Positions 11,705-23,660 of a DNA stretch of 64,000 nt are shown in pieces. Position 1 is the first letter of the stretch. Each line of letters opens with the position of its first letter. Made by a program: the position numbers and the translations under genes. The stretch comes from Todiramphus chloris collaris (taxonomy: Eukaryota > Chordata > Aves > Coraciiformes > Alcedinidae): contig JANVCC010000021.1 in assembly GCA_025345505.1 (NCBI GenBank), forward strand, positions 31,955,613-32,019,612, in the 5' to 3' direction. The notes under the pieces were generated by a model that had not been told where the DNA came from, did no database searches, and was given only the letters and a program-made list of their open reading frames with translations.

Positions 11705-12960
11705 AGTTTCTTGTATCTTAGATCTTCTTTCTCCCTTCAGTTGCATCATCTTTATGTTATATGTAGTACAAACAATGTGAATAAAAGATATTAGGTCTCC
11801 ATTATTGCTCACTTCAATTTTTCAACACATAAATAAGATTTATCTTTCCCAGGATGATAAAAAATAGACCAAGGTTTTGAATGGTAGTAAAAAAGAAGTA
11901 GAAATGAGAACTGGAACATTTTCACGCAATGATAAAGCTATTGCATATATCTGAGGTATTTTAAGAATACCGAGAATTTATTAGGTTGTCTTCTTATGCT
12001 GCACGTTCCCGAAATATAAGCATCAGCAGGGGTCTGTTTCACTTTCTTGTAAAAATCCTAAATTCGACAAGTTCATAATGCAGACCATTCATTTTCCAAA
12101 TATTTTTAAAATAGAAACTGGCTTAGAGATGATGTTTTAGAATATATTGTGAAGCTACTCTGAGAACTGAGAGTCTGTTCCTAATACCACAGAACATCTG
12201 AAAACATGTATGTCCTTTTTAATGGCTGACAGACTAAGACAACTTTCACCTGTATCAACAAGCTTTATACAATAAAAAACTCTGCTGTAATAGTAAGTTG
12301 TTTAATAGGGGTATGGTAATTTCTTTCAGCAATCTCATAATAGAATACTTAGCAGTGACAAGCACAAATACTATCTGTTGCTACAATTTAGAATGTTTTG
12401 TTATCTTCTTTCTTATGATACATACACACTGGAGACATACACTGATGGTCTGTATGCCAATAGCTTCAGCGTGAGAAAGGAACTGATTTTATTCATAAAC
12501 CAATCTATTCCTGTAGTAACAGAGAGCAAGAAACTAAGATAATAAGCCAAGGGGGTAGGGTCAGTGCAAAATAAACCCCTCTATTTACAGAAAAGATCAG
12601 TTATTTATTTACAAATATTTTCATAGTAGTCAATTAACACAGACACAAATTGTCTATTTGTTGATGTGATTGACCAAGCAGATGATCTGCTATCTAAAAT
12701 GCAAGCTCAGGGGTCCATCATGGGAAAGAAAGAAAACAATAACAAAAAAAAACCCTTCATATTTTATATTCTCTCTCTTGACAATGTATTCTGATTTGTA
12801 ATTAGTTTTCCACCTGATTAGGTCATTCCTGGACTGTAAGAATATCTAGAGCTCTATTTCAACTCAGGCATTCCTGAATTGCATGGCTAGCTACTTCTGA
12901 AAGTTGTATTTCAAAGAGATATGAATGATTCTCATGTTCTGACTAATTTAAATGTGCTTT
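11705..12960. other. Unique AT-rich DNA, no gene seen
   Basis: Nothing recognisable between the short CR1 and the next LTR. Confidence 0.5.
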
Positions 12961-13352
12961 TGTAGTGGATTGGACATGGCCAGCAGTCAAGCACCCACAC
13001 AGCCACTCAGTCTCTTTCTCTCTGGCCTGAACCGTGCCCCTCAGGACAGGGGAGAAAATATGAAGAGTAAGAGCAAGAGAACTCACAGGTCAAAATAAAG
13101 ACAAGGAATCTATTCTGCAGGTGTATTCATGGTCAAAAATGAATTTGAATTGGGGCATTTAACTTCATTTAAAACATTTAATTACTAATTCAGAGATTGA
13201 AAAACAAAGAAAAACATTTAAACACTTAGGGAAAACACATTTCCTCCCTTTATTAGACTTAACTTTACTCCAAACAGGGCAACACATGGCATCTCTCAGA
13301 ACACACTCTGCAGACACCCTGGCTACCAAAATCTTGCCACAGACACCAAACA
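12961..13352 (-). mobile_element. Internally deleted LTR of the 10143-10930 family
   Basis: The left end TGTAGTGGATTGG and right end GCCACAGACACCAAACA correspond to the ends of the 788-bp LTR at 10143-10930, but this copy is only about 392 bp. The left part keeps the ACAGGGGAGAAAATA segment. The GC-rich repeated middle is missing, and the sequence passes from an AT-rich block to the terminal CTACCAAAATCTTGCCACAGA. No clear target duplication (GCTTT before, TCGGT after). It could be an ancestral short form or a deletion derivative. Confidence 0.72.
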
Positions 13353-15917
13353 TCGGTTTATGAGAATCTGGAGTTAAATTGTATTCCTCACAATGAGATA
13401 AAATTGCTTTCAATTAGGCCATTAAAACTTTATGTTTTGGAGTGAACATGATTTATAGAGACACAGGGAGATTAGGTAAAAAAAGGTAAGAGGGGAGTGA
13501 ATATCACATTTTGAGGAGGAAACTGAAGAGATGGGAGTAACATTTAAATTTCTTTTATATGGGTAAATAAGTCTGTTGATTACTACAGTAATCTAATATT
13601 AAATCTTTCAATCTTAGAAATAATGTTTTCTTTTAAAATCAAATGTAACTATAATTAGCAAAAAGTCGGAAATCCATGAAATAACTATTCCATATCACTT
13701 TGCATCCATCTGTCCTAGAGAGTTGAATAAATGTCAGTATGAGAAATACTTTTTCACAAATAAGAACAGAGGCACATAAAAAGGGAAACAATAGAAATTG
13801 TTGGGATAAACCCAGATGTCCAAGTCCCATCCTAGAAGACAAATCTTACAGATGTAACCAAACCTATTTAGTCACATAATGTCTCTTAACAATGAATAAA
13901 AATAAAGGAGCAATTTTTCTGAAGCAGCTATTTCTGAACAGTTTTAATGCTTGCCTTACAATAAGGTGAATCCTGTGTTAGACTTCGCTGACTATAGCAA
14001 CCATATTTTATTGACTATGAGGAAGACTTGAATGAAAAGCTTGGATAGACACATATAAACTCTATGCTTAGTCATACAAATACTACTTAAAAACTTTGAA
14101 AACATTATGCAATACATTAAACATGTTTTAGTTTTGTTGTATCTCCTGGGGGTTTTTGTTGGATATTTGTTTGGGGTTTTTTGGGGTTTTTTTATTCTTT
14201 TTTTCCTTTTTTTCCAGGAAATTAATAGCCTAAGAAAAGCTAGTACAAGGTAGAAAGGATAGCATAGCAAGGCAATTTTACATCTTTCAGTAATGAGTTG
14301 ATGCACTTTTCACTGGAACCATTTGTAAAAATTATCTTAGCTTGACATATATTTGCTAGATAATTATAAAAACAAATTAATTTGATTATTATTGCTGCTT
14401 ACTCCTCTTTCTCTATGCTTTGTTCCCCTTGTGGGTTTCAGCCTATGCAGATATCAATCTATAATTTCTGTATGCACCCTGAAACTAATATCCTGTGATG
14501 GAATGCTAATTTAATCGAACTTAGTTCGAAGTGGATGTTGAGCTGTCATTCTAAACAAAGTTTCAGTAAATCTTGTCTAAGTCTTGTGTAGTTCCTTCAA
14601 CAACAGTCTTTGCAATCTCAGAAACCTCTTCATTTATTTTGATAGGGTTAGACATCAAAAGAGAACTTTGTTTCAAACACTTGTTCAAACATATGTTGTC
14701 ATGCTTTAAGAAAAAAAACCCAAAAACCTCAACACTTATGTTCAGTGTTTCCAAGAATATGAGCATTATAAAGGGTCAATGTGCATTTGGTACTGAGGTA
14801 GGTAGCTAAAGAAAAAGTCTGCATTTCAGAACTACTGTATCTGTTATTTGTAACTAGGCCTCTACAAACCAATTATTAAAAGAAAAAATTGATCACAGAT
14901 TTGACTCTTATTTCATATGTTGACAGCAGCATGATTTCTCTACTGAAATTCCCATTTCTAACAGTGAGACCCAAAAACTGTCCATGAAGATTTTGCAAAA
15001 CCCTGCCTCATAATGTTGGAGATTCCCTGTCCTGGTATCATTTTCTAGGACTGACTGGCTGGCGTTATCATCAAAGTATAACTGACTGACAGCACCAACT
15101 ATTCATGAGTATTGGAAAGGTCAACAAGATGCATCTGGAATATATATTTGCAATTGAACTTCTGCTTGAAAGGTGAATTAAAATAATGGAACTGTAAATA
15201 AGGGGGTGCAACAGAATATAAATGAGAAAGAAACTCTGAAAGACTTCTGAGAAGTTTCTTTCGTAGGACAGGAAAATGACTAGTATCTGAGTCATCCATA
15301 CAAGGATTTTTCGGACTAAATTAAGCCCCTGAAACATGATGTTTATCTTTCCAATTTTTCTGCTATAATAAACATGAAAGTTCTCTCCTATATTACCCCT
15401 ATAATTACATGATTGATCATGTTCAGTATTATTGCCTAAAACCGAGAAAACTGTAAGAATGAGAGACTTCATTCCCAAACAATAAGAAATTCTCAGAATA
15501 TATAGACTTCATAATTGAAAGGCTACTATGCTGAAGTTGAAATTTTCTACCTTAAAGAGCAGTACTTTGCACAACATCACAGGAAAGAATGATCTGAGAG
15601 AGATACTGGTAGCTTACAGACACTTCCAGGATAAATAGTGATCTCTATACTTGGGAGTGATCCTCTAGCAACTAGATCAGCATTAAATGAAATTAACAAA
15701 TTCATGGGATTTTTTGGGATTGTCCCCAAAAGAGATACAGCAGAGATGAGCTGGAAGCAGACTCCTGAGAAAGCCTGACAATAGAATGGAGGAAATGGAA
15801 GACAACACAGAAAAGTGCATTAGTATCACTATCACATAAAGATGAGCTTCAGAATTAGTTATGCAAAAGAGCAACTTTAACAATGATTGGCACAGAATCT
15901 TGTGTCAAGGCAGCGGG
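13353..15917. other. Unique AT-rich DNA, no gene seen
   Basis: No repeat family recognised. Minus-strand open frames at 13992-14306 (104 codons) and 15071-15478 (135 codons) have low-complexity, hydrophobic or lysine-rich translations typical of AT-rich noncoding DNA and show no domain. Confidence 0.5.
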
Positions 15918-16006
15918 AACAGGACCTAGTGTCCCTGTCTATGGTAGTGGGGTTGAATTAGATGATCTTTAAGGTCTTCAAACCCAAACTGTTCTATGAT
16001 TCTGTG
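15918..16006 (+). mobile_element. CR1 LINE 3' end fragment
   Basis: Contains GGACCTAGTGTCCCTG, GGGGTTGAATTAGATGATC and ends TTCTATGATTCTGTG, the plus-strand CR1 3' end. Only about 90 bp remain. Confidence 0.88.
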
Positions 16007-16365
16007 GCTTCAAATACGTCCTACAAAAACTGAATAGCAAGCTGTTTATCCTCAGTTTATCTGCAATATGAGTCAGCCCCGACAGGACTGGAATCCGTGA
16101 TCAAAGCAGTCACATAAACTAAAGTTATTAATGGTATAACTGAAGCAAGTACAAGAAAATCTAAGCATTTCTCCAAGGAGTTTAATGAAAAAAACACAGA
16201 ATACAAAGCAATACTCTTCAGCTTCAAATATCACAAAACCAGTAAGAATATACTATGTGCATAAAGGATTCATTCTGTGAACACTAGAATGTTGATAGTT
16301 TGACTGGTCATATATTCATTGATTAGTATTCTATCTTTCCACAAATGTTTGAGGGTGATTAAAAA

Positions 16366-16510
16366 AAAAAAAAGAATATTTGAGTTCTACAAATATGGCT
16401 ATTATATTTAATATATTATATGATAGTATATTTAATATATTATATTACATTATATTATATTTTCTATTAGTTATATTTGTTGTAGTTATTATATTATTTT
16501 ATATGATAAG
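16366..16510. repeat. TATATTTAATATATTATAT-type AT repeat
   Basis: After an A run near 16362-16373, the sequence becomes nearly pure A/T with two near-identical copies of TATATTTAATATATTATAT, separated by GATAG, followed by degenerate ATTATATT units. The unit is largely self-complementary and could extrude a cruciform. The (AT)-rich composition alone explains it. Confidence 0.8.
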
Positions 16511-17751
16511 TCTTTGAATATGTGGATCTTTTACATTATATGTGGACTAATATACATTAAGGGTTTTGCTCCTGTCTATTCCGAACTATTCTTGAAATCC
16601 CAAATATTTACTTTCTTTGAAGGCTTAACCACCAAAGACTAAGAAAGCTACATTTAATTTTTGATAGGTTCTTATTAAATGTCTGGGATTAAATGCAACT
16701 CTACTCAAATCAAACTTGCAGGGAAGCACAGATTTGGATGATTTTAATGGAATTTGCATTTCATATATTTATATACTTCTCATCATCTCACTAAATATTT
16801 ATAATGCCTTACACTGATATAAAAAGCTAAACTTTCCTAGGATATGTATACAGCTGACAGCTACATGTGACTTCAAAAGAGCAAGTTTTAATCTGTGACC
16901 AGACTGCAGTGAAAATACATGCTCTATGCCACGGACCTGGTGCTTTCAGTTTTCAAGCGGTTACTATCTTCTCTCTTTGGCCTTCATTCCAGTAATTCCA
17001 GCTCAATGCTATTGTTTTATTAATTTTTTGGGGGTGTGTACTTATAAAAGTAAAATTAAAAATTATTGTTTAATCTAAGCATATATTGACCAATTTTACT
17101 GTAACTGTACTGTGAGAGCTGCAACATACTGCTCTCTCATTATATAACAAAAGTAATTTTTGTTTTAATTAAATAAATTCTGGAAAATTCTTGGTTTGTA
17201 TCCTTGAGGGTTATTAGCAAGTCTACAATTACTTTTCTCTTCTGATGATTTTTATTCAGCATACTGAATTATTAGTCATTTTTCTTAACATCTACTCTTT
17301 TCTAGATTACCTCTAACTGGTGCATGAATTTCTAGACATATGGTAACTTAAATAAGACAAAATATCAAGTTGAAAACTTGCCAGTCCTGGGCATGTTAGC
17401 CAGTTATTTCATATATCTTATGCTATTCATAGATTACAAAATTATATTAGGAAGGGGTTTTTTTGAACAGCATGATTTTTTTCCATGTGTGTTCAGCTTG
17501 TGATCCACAATAACCTCATTATAATTTGTTACATTACATTGCATTTCATTTTATCAAATATCATTCTATGTTTTTCAGAACAAACCATCAAGATTTTCCC
17601 AAAATAAATTCTGCAGTTATGATATATATATATGATGTATTCTACCACTGAAGTCATTAATTAAATTATTAAATTGTACCAGACTGAGGAGATACCACGC
17701 AGAATTCATCATAAGAACAGTGGACATGAGGATATTAACTTTCAGTTAACT

Positions 17752-18005
17752 TACAGAATGGTCGACGTTGGACAGGACCTTGGAGGTCATCTGTTTCAAC
17801 CTCCTGCTCAAGCAGTGACACCTAGTGTAGGCTGCCCAGGACCATGACCAGATACATTTTTAATATCTCCAAGAAGGGAGACTCCCAGCTTCTCCAGACA
17901 ACCTGTGCTAGTGGTCAGTCATCCTCACAGTTAAAAAGTGATTTCTATTGTTCCTGTCAGTGGGCACTACTGAAAAGAGCTTGGCTCTGTCTGGTAGCTC
18001 AGCAA
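17752..18005 (-). mobile_element. CR1 LINE 3' region, diverged
   Basis: Begins near AGAATGGTCGACGTTGGAC and carries GACCTTGGAGGTCATCTG, CAACCTCCTGCTCAAGCAG and TCTCCAGACAACCTGTGC, all diverged CR1 3' sequence on the minus strand. About 250 bp, without a long open frame. It is more decayed than the copies at 18743 or 52918. Confidence 0.82.
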
Positions 18006-18742
18006 CTTCCTGACTGAGAGATGATGCCTAAGTATCCAATATCACAGAACAGAAGTTTCTGCCATGGATTTTTCTTTCACTTTTTGAACCTGCATAACAA
18101 TTACAGACTTTCTAGTACATCCCTGATTTTGACAATGAACCGTGACAATATATTTGCTGATATCATTTGACCAATAATCTTCACAAACATAAAATATTTC
18201 AGCTAGACTGCAAACAGAAGACATTGCTTAGAAGCAATGTCTCCTTTGCTTTTCAGAATACTGGAGAAAAAGAGTAACACCACATGTATTGGGGGTTCTG
18301 GGTTTCCTGTCCACAAGGAATATCAACCTGTTGTTAAAGAGACCAAGCTGAGAAAGCTTGTTTCTACTGTGTCCATATGAACTATTATTTATCTGCTTTT
18401 TCTTCTAAGTGTTTACAACTAGTTACCAATTTTAATATTCCTTGTAAGGGCCTGCAAGATCAGTTAGTAAAACAGGACTATATAGGAGTGTGGTATCAAA
18501 AACTCTTTTCAATTACTGCTTAGGCTTTCCCTTGTGCCTCTGACTGATCTCTAGGTATATGCAAAGAGACATTAATACTGGACAAGGTTTATACCAGTAA
18601 CATTTAAGAACAAGGATGCATTAATTCTATTATTTCTGTCATATCTGTGATTTGAAAAATGTTACAAAAAAACCCAAACAAAACAATTAGAGCAACTAAT
18701 ACTCATCACATGCTTCTATATAGCTGTTCAGGCCCCAGCTAT

Positions 18743-20335
18743 TCACAGAATCATAGAATGATAGAATGGTTTGAGCCAGAACAGCCCTTTAGAGGTCATC
18801 AAGTCCAACCCCACTGCAGTAAGCAGGGTCATCCTCAACTAGATCAGGTTACTCAGAGCTTCGTCAAGCCTCAGCTTGAATATCTCCAGGGAATGGGGCC
18901 TCAACTACCTCCCTAGGCAATCTGTTCCAGTGTTCCGCCATCCTCATGGTAAAGAACTTGTTTCTAACATCCAATCTAAATCTACTCTTCTCTAGTTTAA
19001 AACCATTGCCCCCTGTCCTGTCACTACAGGCCTTTGTAAACAACCCGTCTCCAGCCTTGCTGTAGGCCCCCTTCAGGTACTGGAAGGTCACTATTAGGTC
19101 TCCCCAGACACTTCTCTTCTCCAGGCTGAACAACCCCAGCTCCCTCAACCTGTCTTCTTAAGAGAGGTGTTCCATCCCTCTGATCATTTTTGTGGCCCTC
19201 TGCTGGCTCCCCTCCATCAGGTTCACATCCCTCCTGTACTGACATCTCACCAGAGCAGAGTAAGCTGGAAGAATCACCCCTCTTGATCTGTTGTCTGCAC
19301 TCCTTTTGATGCAGCCCAGGATGCAATTGGCCTTCTGGGCTGTAAGTGTTCACTGTCTGTTTATGTCCAGCTTCTTGTCCACTATCAACCCCAAGTCCTT
19401 TTCCGCAGGGATGCTTTCTATCACCTCATCCCCCAGCCTGTATTGATAGTGAGGATTGTTCAAGCCCAGGTGTAAGACTCTGCACTTGGTCTTGTTGAAC
19501 CTCATGAGGTTCACCTGGGCCCACATCTCCAACTTGCCCAGATCCATCTGGATGACATCCCATCCCTCTGGCATATTGACAACACCACTCAGCTTGGTAT
19601 CATCTAAAAGCTTGCTGATGGTGTGCTTGATCTCGCTGTCTATGTCATCAATAAAAATATTAAACAATACAGGTCCCAATAGAGACTCATGAGGGACACC
19701 ACTTGTCACTGCTCTCCATGTGGACTTTGGGCCATTGAGCACTACCCTCTGGATGTGACCATCCAGCCAATTGCTTATCCACTAAATGGTCTACCCATGA
19801 AATCCATATTTCTCCAACTTGGCAAGTAGGATGCTGCAGGGGACCATGTCGAAGGCCTTGCAGAAGTCCAGATAGATCACATCTATAGGTTGTCCCTTGT
19901 CCACTGATGTAGTCACTTTATCATAGAAAGCCACTAGGTTCATCAGGCAGGATTTGCCCCTAGTAAAACCATTCTGGCTGTCTTTGATCACATCGTGTCC
20001 TCCATATGCCTTATCAGACCTTCTAGGAGAATCTGTACCATGATCTTCCCAGGCACAGAGGTAAGGCTGACAGGTCTGTAGTTCCTAGAGTCCTCCTTTC
20101 TACACTTTTAAAAAATGAGTGTAATGTGTCCCTTCTTCCAGTCCCCAGGGACTTCACCTGACTGCCAGGACTTTTCAAATATTACGGAGAGTGGCTTGGC
20201 AACTACATCAGCCAATTCTCTCAGGACTCTGGGATGCATCTCATCAGGTCCCACAGACTTATGTATGCTCAGGTTCCTCAGGTGGTCATGAACCTGATTT
20301 TCACATACAGTGGGAAGCACTATTCCCTTCTGTAT
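18743..20335 (-). mobile_element. 5'-truncated CR1 LINE with reverse-transcriptase sequence, inactive
   Basis: The plus strand starts with CACAGAATCATAGAATGATAG, the inverted CR1 tail, and the element extends 1.6 kb. Minus-strand frames hold successive parts of CR1 ORF2. At 20108-20320 is the region before the RT palm ([14 protein letters not shown]). At 19791-19991 is RT motif A ([11 protein letters not shown]). At 19350-19742 are the [15 protein letters not shown] block and the catalytic motif, here LLDD instead of the usual FADD (19599-19610), followed by the connection domain ([15 protein letters not shown]). At 18864-19353 is the C-terminal part in broken frames ([21 protein letters not shown]). 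Stops between 19742 and 19791 and frame changes make it non-coding. The endonuclease domain is absent through 5' truncation. Confidence 0.95.
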
Positions 20336-23164
20336 CTTTCACATGCTTGACATCGTGTAAAGAAGAAAAGACGCAAATATAAAAATGAGACTGGCATTCT
20401 AAATCAAGAATGGAACTGAAATCGGAACAAAGAGGAAAGGGTAAGAATCCTGGGGAGAAATGCTGTTTACTAGGACTCAGAAAAATTTTAAAAATCAAAA
20501 CTCTTACCTTCCTGGGGGTAATTCATGAGATATGTCTAAATACCTGATAAATAAATTCATTTAGTAACTCACTCCAATATGAGAAAATTATTAGGGGAGA
20601 AGGAAATTAAAAAATGGTAGTTTTCCTTTGTTTGATATTGACATATTACTTGTTGCATAGACACATTGCATTCCACTGAATTCACAAGTAAACTTTGAAT
20701 TTTATTGCAAATCCTGCATAATTTTCCATCTTTAAAGCAGTAGATATTTGTAGAGTACTTCTGTGTTTGTAAACAGATGTAGTAAAGAAATAATTTCTAA
20801 GCATATTGCTGAATTAACAAAATTAACAGAGAAATATAATCTCAGACTGAGTTTAAATTGTTGGACGGCCATGAAGTGTACTTAATAAAATCAAGGAAAA
20901 AAAAAAAAAAGTACAAACTGTGATGGATTTGTTCCTAAAATAGACATAAAATACTGCACAGCAGTAAAGCAATACTAATGGTGATCAATTCTTTCTGAAA
21001 TTGCCATCTTGCGTGACTTGTAAAATATATAAATGGTAGATCAACTAGGAAACAGCATTTGGACAATGTGTACTTTTGTAGGGAAAGAGTTGCAATATAC
21101 ACACATGTGGTTCATTTTATCAAAGGATTTCTGAATAACCTTGCAAATGACAACACACAGTCCACTGAAAAATTATAGCAGCTCTGCAGCTGTTTAATTT
21201 GGGATATGATAAATGGCATGCTGTTTGGATTTCTTTAGAACTAGAAAGGTTGAGATCCAAAATCAAACTAAGTATCTGCCTGCTTTCTCTGATTTCACTA
21301 GGGTTATGAGAGACTATTCAGTCTGGACTAATTGAAGAGAAATTTGGTGCTGTTGGAAATAGGTATCTGTGAAGTCATGTTTCATTTCAACCAGGAAGAC
21401 AAATCATTCTTTGTCTTATACTTGAAATAATCAGAGTAACACTGTTACGGAGAGGAGGTAATACGTGAGAATATATAGTTAAATGTGATATGTGATAAAA
21501 AGCTTAATGCATTCCTACAACAGGAACTACATGAAAGAAATTTGAGAACTTTGATGCCATTTCTTAACATCTACTGTGCAGTGACTGGACTGACAAACAA
21601 AAGGAGGACACAGCAAAATAAAGTCATGGCTCACAGTGAACAAAAATATTTTTATATTCTTGGGAATGGCAAACAGTTCTGCAGATCTTTTCCTTTAGTT
21701 TTATATCAATATCCAGTAACCATGATTATATTTTACAAAAGCCTAGAACATAAAGTCTACCCATGTGTCTAATCACTTAACACCAAGAATGGCATAGATG
21801 GCATAGACAATCTGAAAATGGGGTATCTTTGAAGAAAATATATATGGAAGACAAGTTTGGATCCACCACCTATTGGAATAAAGGAAGATTGCACATCTTA
21901 GATATCTATTTCTAAACCAGAATTATATGAATTTTTCACACTTAGAAGTAAAAACATTTTGAAGGGTTTGCAGAATTCTCTTTATTTGGAAGTGCTAATG
22001 CTTAATTAGACTTTAAACCATAAAGAGCCTGCAGTTTGAATAATATTTATAATCACCATCTAAAACAGAGTTTATTATAATTTCACTACCATCTGATAGT
22101 TTCCAGATACTTTCACTCTCCATAGAGTTAGAGGAGTCTATTTAGGGGCATTGGCATGAAAAATTGGGTGATATTTTATGCTATTTTCAGATCCACTTGA
22201 AAACATCTGAAATTCTTACCAAATAGGAAGTCATTTTCACAGGAATACATCTCCAGTGGCTGGGATACAACTCCAATGGCTGCTTCCTAGCAATAAACAA
22301 ATGCACAGAGTAGCACAAAATAATAGTGAACTATTATTTGTCTCCATTCGTCATATATTTGTGGTCTTTGTATAAGGGAGTACAAGATAATTAAACTCCA
22401 ACTCTTTCATCCTTGACTCAGACTGTAACAGAGCTCAAGAGCTGAAGAAAGAGTTTCTACAAGAACAATTATGACATAAAGAAAGTGCAAGATTTCAGGA
22501 AATTCTTATCTGCTCAATTAGAGCAGGTCATACTGTACTGCTGTAGCTGCTGGAAGAAGCATTAATACAAAAGATCTGCTTCACACTCTCAGAAATTGGA
22601 TGGCTTCATTGCTTAAACTTCTCAGAGAAATAATAAAAACTGCCAAGTGCAGCAGCAATCATGGGCACACATCTGCATCTTACTCCAATTTCTATTATAC
22701 CTGTGTAAATTAAAATTAACTCAATCGAGGTCATTATATTTAGAGCAATTTAAACCCAATGAAAGGTTAGAATTAGGTGAGTCATTTAAAAAAATGTATC
22801 AAGTAAGAGTGTTATCTTGCACAGATTTTTTTTTCTACTCCTCTTGACTAATTTTCTAAACACTAAGTATATATTTGTGTAACATTTATTAAATGCTAAA
22901 TCATAATATAGTATAGATGAAACTGTTTTGTTTGAATATCTCCAATCCTAAATTACCTAGAAGACAACATATGCTTGATTGCTCCTTTAAAATGGATTTT
23001 AGTATTCCACAGCTCAAAATTATATAAATGGTAATTTCAACTCTAGATGACACCTGCAATGAAAAGACATGTTCGAAGTCAGATATAGGCAGATACCTCA
23101 GTTAGCAATAAATAAAATGTTAAATTTTATGTAAAAAAAGTATGTTTATACTACACCTCTGCTC
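20336..23164. other. Unique AT-rich DNA, no gene seen
   Basis: No transposon recognised. An A14 run at 20897-20910 follows AATAAA (20884-20889) by seven bases, but no flanking duplication was found. The 95-codon plus frame at 21485-21772 has no recognisable domain. Confidence 0.5.
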
Positions 23165-23418
23165 TGATTCCTTACTTGAGAAGGTATCTTATCAATGCTT
23201 ACCAATATCTAAAGGGTGAGCCTCAAGAGGGTGTGGCCAGTATTGTTTCAATGGTGCCCAGTGGTAGGACAAGGGATAACGGGCACAACATAGAATGCAG
23301 GAAGCTCTACCTAAACATAAGAAAAAAACCTCTTTACTTTGAGGGTGACAAAGCACTGGAACAGGATGCCCAAAGAGGTGGAGGAGACCCCATCCCTGGA
23401 GACATTCAAGGTCAGGCT
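23165..23418 (+). mobile_element. CR1 LINE ORF2 C-terminal fragment lacking its 3' tail
   Basis: Plus-strand frame 23176-23463 reads like the CR1 C-terminal region (YQYLKGEPQEG, RTRDNGHN, LNIRKK), followed by the expected ATCCCTGGAGACATTCAAGGTCAGGCTTG. A normal CR1 would then continue about 100 bp to the ATTCTATGATTCT tail. Here it stops abruptly at a hairpin, so the 3' end was lost after insertion. Both ends are truncated. Confidence 0.85.
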
Positions 23419-23454
23419 TGTAGTAAGGTACCTTACAAAGGTACCTTACTACAA
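23418..23454. repeat. Perfect 15-bp inverted repeat (hairpin), 7-bp loop
   Basis: Arm TTGTAGTAAGGTACC (23418-23432) is the exact reverse complement of GGTACCTTACTACAA (23440-23454), with a TTACAAA loop. A third related piece, ATACCTTACAAAGGCTAC, follows near 23476-23493. It sits exactly where the CR1 fragment is broken off, suggesting template-switch or fold-back repair. Confidence 0.9.
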
Positions 23455-23556
23455 TCTATTTGAATTGTCATAAGATACCTTACAAAGGCTACATGTCATC
23501 CCTCAAGCTGGGAATTACAAGAAGAGAGATTCTTGCTATGCACAACATTTCATAAA

Positions 23557-23660
23557 TCATAGAATCATAGAATGTTAGGGGTTGGAACGGACCTTTAGAG
23601 ATCATCGAATCCAACCCCCTGCCAAAGCAGGATCACCTAGGGCATGTCTCAAATTGCCAA
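23557..23660 (-). mobile_element. CR1 LINE 3' end fragment
   Basis: TCATAGAATCATAGAATG followed by TTAGGGGTTGGAACGGACC and CATCGAATCCAACCCCCTG is the inverted CR1 3' end. It is about 100 bp, 140 bp after the broken plus-strand CR1 and in opposite orientation. Confidence 0.92.

Noticed and set aside
15071-15478. 135-codon minus-strand frame as a gene
   Set aside because: Ile/Leu/Ser-rich translation without recognisable motif; a second overlapping frame is also open, as expected by chance.
20884-20910. AATAAA seven bases before an A14 run, plus strand, as a second retrocopy end
   Set aside because: No matching direct repeat of the following GTACAAACTG was found upstream, and A runs next to AATAAA are expected by chance in such AT-rich DNA.
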